Below are positions 45,946-57,800 of a DNA stretch of 64,000 bases, piece after piece (the stretch's first letter is position 1; each line of letters begins with the position of its first letter). The position numbers were made by a program, and so were the translations under genes. Source of the stretch: Galaxea fascicularis (Eukaryota; Cnidaria; Anthozoa; Scleractinia; Euphylliidae). Below the pieces are notes generated by a model that saw only the letters and a program-made list of their open reading frames with translations, ran no database searches and was not told where the DNA came from. The stretch lies in NCBI GenBank assembly GCA_948470475.1, contig OX419336.1:32008415-32072414 (forward strand), written 5' to 3'.

Positions 45946-46135
45946 TCTTCTCGCTTCTTTTATCTCCGCACTGTACCATGGAACAAGTGGCCGTGATTTG
46001 ATGGTCTTGGTGATAACAGGAGCGTGTGCATCAAGAGTGTTAGACAATGTTGTGTTGTATAAGTTAACCAGCTCGTTAAGGCTATCAGGACTGTGTTGGC
46101 ATAGAGCTGACTTTTGCAGGTCGTTTATAAACAAT

Positions 46136-46660
46136 TCAGTGAACGGAGTTCACTACGCAAATTATAGATTTTGATTCCGCAAAATACAGATTTTCATTTT
46201 CATTTCGTTTCGTTTCGTTTCGCAAACGAGAGTAGGGCTTTTTCCTGACATCCTTTAGTACTGACAACTTTGCGCGACCGACCAAACTTTTCCCGCGCTT
46301 TTCATGTTCAAGCAGTTTACCCATATTTGGTGAGGTAGACAATGATAGGCCATATTTGGAACAAGTCAACAAATGGCGCGCTCGCTTTGGGTTTTGTTTA
46401 ACATTCGTCTTTGTCCGTTTGTCTTCCGCCTCAATTTCTCGCAATAATTGTCCAAAATGCCAAGGCTGGCTAAAAATGTAGCAAATTTCCTTTCAAAATC
46501 GACACATGGAGAATTTTGCACGGAGGAGTTGTGCAGTTGTGCTGGTGCACTGAGAGAATCGCACTTACATCACAGTGGAGTTTGAATTCAAACTTGTTTT
46601 CAGCCGGCGAAGACAATTTTAAAATACTAGAGCAGAAATATATTCCACCGTCACCCTACT
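46136..46660. promoter_or_regulatory. Probable promoter/5' UTR of the KASH5-like gene
   Basis: The segment between the dead LINE and the inferred start codon contains a catttcgtttcgtttcg microrepeat (46,197-46,222). From about 46,457 it has higher GC with no transposon similarity. No TATA box is placed convincingly. This is inference from position. Confidence 0.3.
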
Positions 46661-49600
46661 ATGGATTCATCGGTAAGATTTGTACGTGTTATGATTCGCA
46701 AGAAATTTAAGTGGTTTGAATTTTTTTGGGTTGATTTGGGTTTCACTTCATGCATCTTTGACGAATCTTTTTATTTTGATACTTTCTGCCCTCTTGACTC
46801 ACCTTGTTACCTTTGCCACACTGCGCTTTAAATCCGGCGTAACGCTAACATTATTGCGGTTTCTTATTTCCAGCATTCGGATAACGACGACCCTACTAAT
46901 GTTTCCGAAGAAGCCATTCTCGACGGTCTCTTTTTCGCCTGTGACACGGAACGTTCGGGTCGAGTTTCCGTCTCCAAGCTTATCGATTACCTGCGTAACG
47001 CAGTTTCCAATGGCACTGAAGAGGTAAGCCTTTTCTTTTTTGTTTTACTTTGTGTTTTCCTTTGATTTCAACAGCATGTTATTGGGATATTCACAGTGAT
47101 GTTGAGCTGGTTTCGTTTTTTCAAGAGGTGAAAAGATGCCGCCATTTTATTTGTGCTTATCAAGTCTTGTTTGCAAAAATGTCTTCCAAGTTGTCTCGGG
47201 TTATTTCGAGTATTGCTTTGCTAATTGTTGCTTCTTTTTTGAGAGGGTTGCAAGCTTGATTACTAAATGATATGAACTGGTACTGTTTCCTCATTTTCTT
47301 ATTAACGTGTTATTTTATTTCGATCTGTTTGATTTTATGCAATATTATATTATCCGTTTAATCAAGGGTTTTGCGTCCGACAGTACATGCTGTTTGTAAC
47401 CGTCCATTTGTTTACCTTGCGCAAATTTTATTGAGCGTTTTTTCTTGTTCTATAAACAAGCGATAAGCAGATAAGCTAGCTTTTTTAGGGCAAGAATATT
47501 GCCTTATTATCTATTAAAAGAAAGTTTGTAATGTGTCATGTCTTGATGTACATGTATGCAATCTTTGCCGCCCAATAACAACTGAAGCATTAAGCTAGTT
47601 GATGTCTACTGACATTTCAAAGATGTGAGAGGTGTCAGCGAAGCAATTGCTGATTAATGCTGTTTCTGCAATCGAAAATAAATCATTTGCTTACTTCCTG
47701 TGCAGCCTACTTAGCGAAACGTTAATTTAACGTGCTTATATATATCATAATTATTTGCCTGCAGCTTTATTTTGGGATCTCAAAATGTTGCATCTGCAAG
47801 TTTAATTGTTAAGAACAGAACACCTGTACTTGTACATGTAGCAGAGGATAATGGACAATTTCCATCTTTGCTCAAGAAAGCAGATTGGTTGTAGTAGGGA
47901 ATTTCCATAGCATTGGAGGTGTCAGATACAGATGGTTCTGAGATCTTTTGGTTGATATTTCTGGTCTGTTCGTTGTGACAGCGCATACAGATGGTACATG
48001 TATCGTCGATGATTGAGGAAATCCAATTTCGGCAGAAATTCATCGCTGAAATTTTATTCAAGTATCTAGCTATCACAACTGGTATTTGCCAATTTGGTGT
48101 TTTTCGTATACATGTACTATGAATTTTATTACACATGTTAAAAAAAGGTATGAAATTTGTGGTATATAGCAAACAATCTGATTTTATGAAAATAGAAACT
48201 AGAAAACAATGATATTGTTTCCACAGCTGTTTTAGATGGCCCATACTTTTATGAATGTTGATATTACTCTTTATGTAACCACAAAGAAATTTCATTTTTC
48301 AGGCAGCAAGTTTTTCCTTTTTCAAATTTATGGACAGATCTATGCAAATGTGTATTGAGTTAGCCACCTTCTTTTGCTGCCCAACCTAGTTGCTAAGACT
48401 ACTTGTACATGTACATCTTGTGTAACTTCATGCTAATACCATTTTCTTTCACTGTTTGCTTTCTTGAGTCTAGGTAAAAGCAATATTAATCATCACATGC
48501 AATAAACCTTTGAAATTAACTTTGATTTTAATTTAATAGTGAAATAATTTTATAAGTCACCAGAAAATAAACGAATTTATTATGTATTGTCCAATTTAGA
48601 GTATTTGCAAAAATGTAAATTAATTGATTTTTATTACTTTGACATTATCTTATAGCTTTCTCACACCCACCATTATAAATCTCTATAATATTCCAAGCCT
48701 AAATACCATTATATTATAAGAAAGATTTCAGTATGGTCATTAATTTAAATGAAGGTGAAATTAAGAGCAGGGTGGTTACCAAAATACAATATTTGGGCAA
48801 GATTACCACACAGCCTCATACATTAATTATAGGCGTGCATGTTGTGACTCAAACTCTATTTGTATTTGGAAAAGGGTTAGTATGACAGTGATGCATGTAT
48901 AATATTAATGTATGGGGCTGTGTGGAAATCTTTATCAAAATAGGTGAATATCATAATTATGTCAAATATGTTATGCTAATTTTTGTATTTATAAAGTTTG
49001 CAGGCAATCTAGACGACTTGACACTTCTCTGGGATCCTGATGGAATGGACATCGAAATCGATTTAACTTCCTTTCAGGAAGGGATAAAAGAGTGGATATC
49101 TGAAATTAGGAAAAGAAGGTGTGAAACAAAAAAATGCCAATTACCTGTTACAAGTGTAGATCCAATCAGTCGACCAGCACAGTTTGCACAAGAGCTTTCA
49201 ATGATTAATGTAATTAGTGGGACTCCACCAGTCCTCTTTCCAGAGTGCTACTATAATAGCCACCTTATAATAAGACAAGCTCAGACATGCATATGGTTCT
49301 CTAACATTTGGCACTTTGGGCAACCCTACATCATTTGCAAGACCTCACAAGGTTGGTTGAAAAAAAACAATAGACAAACAATCAAAATAATGGCACCTAG
49401 CCCTAAACCAACAGAGCTGCGCCCCAAGGAGATCAAATCAAATTTGAGGTTTCAAAGAGGTGCAGCTCTATCCAGCACTTTTCACTTTTGGTTTTGTCTT
49501 CTATTGATGTCTTTGAGGCACTGAGTTTTGAAACTTCCGCGACTGCCGAGTATATAGCACAGGTTTTTTCGTTGGTAAACTTTTTATTAGTATTTTCTGG

Positions 49601-51829
49601 TTTAGTTCATGGCTTATGCTTTCTGTATTCTTGACATGTTGTTCTGTTTCATGTTAACACCCTGCCTGGAATCTGACTGGGATACAGACTTGACTGCAGG
49701 TCAACTGTGCTAAAATTTACAACTAAACATGAGGTCTGGTCATCCCATACATGGACTCCAAACAATATGGCAGTGCTTAGTTTATAGTCTGCAGTACTTT
49801 ATTGTTAGTCATAATATTATTAAAAATGCACTATAATTTTTCTATCCTTTCCCATCCCCATTTACCTTGCCTTGATCTATGAATTGAAAATATATGAAGT
49901 TTCAATAATTGTTGTTTTTTATTGTCTTTTATTAGTTTTGCAAATGTTGAAGATGGTCATTGTCCTTCACCTGTCACTGTTAATTGTATGGTATGTTACT
50001 TAATATGGTGGAGTAATGTTGTCATGGGGCTTCCTATTGTCACCAACATTTTTGTACCTGAAGCCATTTTACTTCTGTAGAATTAGCTATTTTCCTCTTG
50101 TCCCCTTAAACGATATTGCATTAAATTTTGTCATGAGTGGCGTACCTAATGTTGTAATTTTTTCTTTAATATGTAAAGGATTCAGCAACCTCCAGATCAT
50201 ATGGAAGTCCAGAGAAACTCAACAGCCATGGTTTGTAGAGGACCTTGATTTATGGCTTTTTTGCAGCAAAGTGTACTGTTAAAAGTGCTTTACTTTCCAA
50301 AAAAAGAAGTTTGTTTATGTCACAGCCTCAACTTTTTTATTGTACCTTTAAAACATAGAGTTAAGTTAGTGCCTCTCCAAAAATGCTTGTTGATGCTTGC
50401 CAAGTAACAGTTTTTAGTAATAAAATAGAAAAATGGACAATATATTTAGACTGGTAATCATTGGAATTTGGAAATTAAACTGAAGGGTTGCCCACAACCT
50501 CTCACAAAAGGTGTGTAATTATGCAAGCCAATTGGTGTTTGATCTGCTTTTCTTATATTATTGGTCAAGAAGGTGCTGTATCAATTCTTTTCATTCAGTC
50601 ATTAAAATTGTTTCTGACTGATATTTGCTGTCTCTTGACTGTGTACACATACATTTACTAACCTAAATGTTTGATTTAACTCACTTGCCCCATAGTTACA
50701 ACTACACTTAATGGGAGTTCTGATAGTGTGGAAGGCCTTGGAGGGAAATCTCCCGATAAAGACTGGTTGGTACTACTACTAATAATTGTATATGGCTTGT
50801 ATATTGGGTTTATATTTTGCTCAGTAATGGCAGTCACAAGTATGATTTTTACACTGCAATCAAGTAGGTGCCATATACTGGAATTATATGGCATCATCAT
50901 ATATAGGTGAATTTGGTTGGCAAAAAGCCCAAAACAAAAACAAAATTGTTGCAACAAAGAGAGAGCATGTGGCTTGAATTACTGTTTAACCAAGGTGGGT
51001 GGTTGAAAGTGCTCTAAAAGAAGAAGTCTCTACTTAAATAGCTTTCAGATACTGTATTCTTGGTTTCATCAAGATTATCAAATGAATTTGCATGCATGAT
51101 TAACATTCAGAAATGTGGGACAACATGGACCAATATCTAGCTCTATACACTGTTTTCTTTGGAAAAACCGTGTTTCTCTTTCAACAGGCCAAGTGAGCTT
51201 ATCAGCACAATTGAAAAGCTCCAATTAAACAACAGAAGACTGATTGAACAACACAGTGCAATTCAGGCACAAGTATGTACAATATTACTACAACTACTAC
51301 TATAATAAGAACTCACTCAGTAAGGTTAAGTGTCTGCCATGAAATGGAATGGATTTGAATTGAGCAAAACTTCCAGAACAAGACAAAGAAGTTCAAGTCA
51401 CATACTGTATGTCAACTGACGGGAAGCCAGAAATTAAAGTTGTTTTCTTTTTTGGGAAAAAAAAATATCAGTGTTGAAGATTTTTATAGAAACACCCTCG
51501 ATTCAAGTGATTTCAAACTTAACTCTGTCTTTCTTCTTTGCTTCAGCTGGAAAGTGCAGAAGAGTTGAACGGTCAGCTCTCTGCAGAAGTAGAGAGTTTG
51601 CGAAAGCAACTGAGGAGGTGACGTGTTATAACTATTGTATATGACTCACAGTACTTTACATGTTTGACGTGATTGATAGTTGATATATTCAAATCAAATG
51701 AAGAATACATGTCATTGATCATCGCAGTTGTGATTGCAATTGCGTAAAGAAGCCTGAAAAAAATTCAGGACTTCAACAGGGCTTGAACCCATGACCTCGC
51801 GATTCCCATGTGATGCTATAGCAACTGAC

Positions 51830-51860
<31 letters not shown>

Positions 51861-54800
51861 ATTTTGGTAGATATATTGATAGTTCATTACATGCATGTAC
51901 AAACGTGATAAGCTTTCCAGGCAAATTATATTAAGTTAATACTATTTTGGTACATTTTATACCACACACCTTCAGTTTTAAATCAATACTTGATAAACTT
52001 TTAAGTGGTATTGGCACTAAAAATGTGATAGCTTTTACCTTTTTTTCTTTAATGTGGTAGCAATCTCCAGGTCATTGTAAATTAAGGTAAAGTGTTTTGC
52101 AGTTGGTCTGACTGCATGGTTGGGTGAGATCAACACAATGCTGAAATTAGTGGCTATCACAAGCACATAATTCCAAAGCTTGTTCTGACAGTCATTGTAA
52201 TATGAGACAGATGAGTGTGAACCTGAACACTCATTCAGTCACGTCAGTAATCAAACATTGTTAGTTTTATTACTAGGCAGATTAATTGTAATTATTGTAG
52301 TTCCATTAAAGATTTTGTTTTTTCTTTCTATAATCATTCCAGCTATCAGCTGATGATCGACAAAAGCAAAGAAAAGGAGAAAGAAAATCTAGAGTTAAGG
52401 CAAGCAGGTGAGACCTCATATAATTTTGTGGATGTTACCTGAATGCATGTCCCTGGCACTCTACTTTCTGAGTGTACGCTTTTTAGAATTTAAGATTTTC
52501 AATGAATGAAAATCCTGTGGAAAGTGATAAACTACATGTATCAACTAAGAGTGTCAAAGACCCTTGAATTAAATATGCCTCTATTTTCATATGATTTAGC
52601 ATTGTGCTGTAATCTTCATTTGTGTTTCTGTGTTTGTTTAAAAATCCTTTGCTATTTTAGATTTAGTCACCGGTGTTTTCTTTTTAATCTCTACTTAAGG
52701 CATATATCATGATCATTAACTAACATTTTATTGAATGGCTGATTCTGTTGTTAGTTTCTGATGCACTTGAAGCAAACCATTCCCTTCAAACAAAGATTGC
52801 ACAGCTGGTCAGTGTTGAAAACATCTTACCATCATTATGGTTATCCATTTCAAATAATGTTGCAGTCAACTTGAGCGAAGTAGGCAGAGGTGTATGGGCA
52901 AATCAGTAAAAATTATTATTAATAATAGCTATACAGGTCTGCCTCAATTTCAGGTGGATCTGTCAAAATTTGACAGATAAATTTTTCAGCAGAAAAAATT
53001 TTGCCGTTCATGCTAGCTGAAATGGTAGTAATATGGCTACAAATTGGCATTATTAGAAACATTCCAATCATATTTTTATTCTTGCAATTGTTTCAGTGTA
53101 AAACTTTGCCAAAATGCATAACAAAACAAACAAAGATATACAATAAAAGATGGTATAGAATTGATTACATTCTTGCCAACTTAAAAGCTGGTAACACTAA
53201 CACAAGCATGAAATGAGTAAACTAAATATAAACTTGGATACAAAGATGAAGAGAAACTTTCTGAAACAGTGGTTTCATCCTGCAAGCAACACTAAGAAGC
53301 TAACAAGGGGAACTAACTGATAGATTGCATCTGCAGAAGGCACCAAACCCACTGAACTTGAACAAAATGAATTTTTTTACGCTGAATTGAACAAAAACGT
53401 ACTTGAAACCCAAAAGGGCGCAGCCATGCAATGGCATGCACGAACAGACATTGACTTCTTATGTGAATTGTACTGAGATGTTGAGATAAAACTGCAGAAG
53501 GTAACAAAATTACTTACATATCAGTTCCTGCTTGCCTCTAACAACCAAATCCAACTAACCAAATAAACTATAAACTTGAAAATACTTTGAGGATGACCTC
53601 ATCAACTAAAGACTAATGCAACATGACTATGCATTTTGTAAGTAGAAAAAAAGGTGTTGTCTAAGGAAATGAAACTAGCAAATAGGAAAGCTTAAGGCAG
53701 ATGATATGTTATTACTAAATCAATAAAGCTTAGTTTCTGGTGTTCTTTATAGACCAGGGCTGTGCTCTAGCAGAGCCCGGTGGCCCCTGGCAACATTCGT
53801 TTGCCTTTGGGCAACCAGGAAATAGTGTTTCTGGCACCAAATGTATATGCTGAGCACCTGGATCGCAAGGGTTTTGAAGTTATTGGAGCCTCCCAACTAC
53901 TTTTCTTAGAGTACAGCCTTGTAGACATGTGTATGACTTCAAATGAGGTGTCATTTATGTACATTACTTTTTCTATTTCATACAGGAGAGAGAGCGTTCC
54001 TCCTATGAAAATAATGTAAATGAAATTGGAGAAAAGGTAAAGTATTCATGAGAGAAATCTACATGTAGCTAAACAAGGTGTAACACTTAAAAATTTTAGG
54101 CCTATTGGATGTACATTGTACTGAACAAGTTGTTCAGTTCAATGTACTTAACTGGCCGTTGCCCTTTGGGGTTGAAGACAAGAACTGAAAGTGATACATT
54201 TTAGTGTATTTTTGCTCTTTTGCTAGTATTCTACTTGCGAATTTCATTTATGCTCATTGCAGATGTACATGCACTCATAAATTCTAACCCTATTATAAAC
54301 AGCTTCTTGAGGCCCAGGGCCAGGTAGAACTTCTTGAAGAAGAAAGGAGACGACTAGTTAATGATTTGGCTGAACAGAAGGTAAAAGATTTTGAAACAGT
54401 ATGTCCCTGATTACATGTGTTTGAGTATTTAATTAAGTTTAATTTTTCCTTCACCTGCATATTGGGTATTCTCTGGGTAGGGGTTCAACCGAGGTTACCG
54501 GTATTATGATGGGAAGACTCCAAGAAAAAGTTGCAGTCTAGGATAATCTTTCCTGGTTCAAATTTGGTTATAGTCAATATGGCCTTCTCAATTTCCCATC
54601 AATTTCCACTACTACATGATGTCCTGAAGCATCTTTATTATAATTTAATAATTTGCAGTTTACTGTAAAGGATTTCTCTCCTTATTTTATTCTAGCAATA
54701 TTGTACTGATCTCCAGGAGATTCAAGGTGTGAAAAATGACATTATTGCTAAGGTAAATACAGTTGAATTATGTTTTGTTTCAAACTGTCACTGCACATGC

Positions 54801-57800
54801 CAAGGACATTGTATCTTCTTGCAGAAGAAAGTAAAAGAAAAAAAAAACAACATTACTAATTTTCCTGACCGTTCGTTTGCTCTGGCTTTTTTCCCTAGTA
54901 TTATATTTGATGTGAAACATGACTGACTATACATAGCAATGTATGTGAGTAGGACCATTTATACCAGGATAATAAGCTGCGGCTTACTCAATCCAGCTGC
55001 GGCTTAAAAATAAGATGCAAACCGGACCATTTGTACGAGCTCAGCTTACATAAGATGCAAAGTGCTCACATAAATGGTTTACAGCTTTTTCGCAACTAAT
55101 ACCTAGCTTTTAGTAGGTTGTCATAGCAATCACAGACTTGAGCTAGTGGTTTTGCAAGCACTGGAAAAACTTGTTTGTGCAGTGTGAGTTTGTGTCTTGT
55201 GTAAGCTGTAAACAAGCCAGGATACCAGTTATACAAGTAGTTTTGCATCTCACATAAGCTGCGACTTGTGTAAGCGGTGGCTTATTTTCCTCAGTAAGTG
55301 GCCCTATGGTATATAATGTACCAAGTTGACATTTATTTGTACAAAATTGTGGTCTCAGTTGGTACTGAGGTATAAATGTTGGAGTGCATACAGTCATGTA
55401 TGTATGTGTTTCCGAAATTTGATTAATATCCAAGATGCTACTGAAGGACAACATTCAGTATTTTTATAATTTTTACATTTCAATTAACATCTTCATTTTC
55501 AGGAGTCCTCAACTAACTCGTCCATGATTGTGGGTCTTGCAGCAGAAAATGAGGTACAAATTTCTAAGATAAAAAGGCAAATTTGCTATTAAAAGACAAA
55601 TAATTTCCTCCTCTTAGATGAGAGTCTCATCATAGAATTCACAACAGAGTACAGTTTGATATGTAAACTAGATTCAAACACTAGTGTTGCAAGAAAGATA
55701 CTCTTGGCATCAAGATTGTGTGCATTCTTGTATTTTAAGTCATCATTGATAGCTGTCATAAGTATCTGAATTAACTGATAAAAATATTGCTCCTCACTTG
55801 TCTTTTCCCTCAGACCCTGAAGATGGAGAAAAGCAGATTAGAAACTTGCATTTTAGACTTGGAAGAAAGTGTGCACAGGTACACATTTCACTTTTGTTTG
55901 TTTTTAAAGTATCTCCAAAATATATCGTTATTTCTCTTAAATACTCAGTTCAAGGTGCAGAAATTACACCCTCTCCTGGCCTTTACTTAGTTATTAACTT
56001 TTGAACTAAAGCTACCAATAATTCATTGCAGGCTAATTGTTTTGTCATCCTTTTTTTTTCTCTGTGCTCTGCAGACTACAAAGAAATGAACTCTTAGCAG
56101 AGAAGAATAAGTTGGCTCACAATGATCCTATTTTGAACAGCACACCATTTTCTCGCCAGTCATCTCTGCAGAAGGAGCTAGAAGCCCAGGAGGTACCTAC
56201 TCTGTGCATCTATGAGTATCTAATACACTGTAACTAATTAACAGGTTGAATTCACAAGTCATGCAGAGAGTTCAGGAGTTAATTCCCAGAGTACTACACT
56301 GTAATTCCTTGCACACTTAAACTCCAGGTGTGGTGTGGTGTATATATTTTTTCGATTTTGACAAAGCATCTGAAATTGTAAAAAGAAAGAACGCTTCCTT
56401 TAAATGTAGGGAATAACTCAGTGTTACACGCAGAAACAGACAGTCAGGAGAGTAAATCTCAATGTATTGGCTGGCTGGCACTTGAGCATCAGTCGCAAAC
56501 TGCTCATAGGCAATTATTCAATGAGGAGTCCAGTAAGACAGGGGTACTCTCGCTAGATTGTAGGAATAATGCTTCATTCATACAGTTATTAAAGGGATAG
56601 TCCCCCCCGGGGGGGGGGCACTTCCTTATAAGAGGCTAACGGGAATGTGCTGCTGGATGGGGTCGCATTTTCACGACTGGAGTGACTATAATGGGGTTAC
56701 ATTTTTTGTAGAGTTACTAGAATAGGGTCGCGCATTTTCGGTATTTCTGGGATAAGAAAATTCTGGCAAGCAGGGATTTAAAAGTAGGAAGATTTGCAGT
56801 TAAAAAATGGTTTGTGCTGTTGTTTTAATATTTAACATTTGGCTCGCATTGACTTCCGTTTGTGAAATCACAACTTAAACATTAACGACTTGCACAACTA
56901 TGCAACAAACGTGTCAATTCATTTTAGGATGACCTACTTAAGGTAGAGGCATAAACAGAAAGTGACTAAGCTGGGATCGCGAAAATTACATTTTCCCAAA
57001 AGTGACTAAGTTGGGATCTATAATTGGCCACAGAATAGGCTATAATGGGGTAGGGGTTTTGGGAGGCCAGCGGCACATACCCAGCAAAAATTGACCCAAG
57101 TACCCCCCTGGGGGATAGTCATTTTAACTGTTGTGAGACTCGCAAACCAGCACTTAGACCTTACCCATTTTACTAACTGAAAGAATGTACCTTTCTCAAT
57201 AACATACTTCACTTGTCACTGAACACAACAGTGTTCTTCTGGAGCTCTTACTTTATACTCAAAATTTGCCAAAATTGAGAAATTTTGTAACTTTTGTTTT
57301 CGACCAACGCCGAGTTGCTCGAAGCATGGTTAGCACTAACCTAGGTTAAATACCATAACCTATGGGCCATGCTTCGAGCAACTCGGCCCAAGTAGATAGT
57401 GGCATTTACGGCAATGAAAACTGAGTTCGTTAAGGTTACCGTATACCTTCAGAGGTACCTCCCGTCTAAGCGATGTATTGCGAGCGGTTTAAATTGTACA
57501 TACCTAAACCCCACATCAAATGAGAGCTTATAGAGCTGACTATCAAAGGGAATAAATACCAAGAATTCGTTCAAATAAAACAATTTGTCAAGTTTTTCAC
57601 GACTTCTAAATGCGAGCATCCGAATCACCTTTTCAAAGCTACAAGTTGAAGTGAATTAATTTTGTCTTTCGCTAATTTGTTCCTTGGTTTCCGGACCCAA
57701 AGCGCTAAAAAACGTGTCTGCGTTTTGCCATAGTCAATTACAGTAAAAACGTACAGAACGTTTTCATAATAGTATTAACAGAACGTGGAGTGATCGTACA

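Larger units (their letters stand above)
44306..46134 (-). mobile_element. LINE fragment (inter-domain region), split by a TIR element
   Basis: Minus-strand pieces 46,134-45,952 (NELVNLYNTTLSNTLDAHAP..., WYSAEIKEARR) and 44,500-44,306 (RRKAERKWRRTRCGSDL, MNKSRCEFYKSFI) are consecutive parts of the region between endonuclease and reverse transcriptase of a LINE. They are separated only by the inserted element at 44,501-45,945. This LINE differs from the one at 37,290. Confidence 0.65.

Noticed and set aside
47780..48295. 171-codon minus-strand frame in the KASH5-like intron as a nested gene
   Set aside because: No recognisable domain, AT-driven composition, and no supporting splice or promoter signals.
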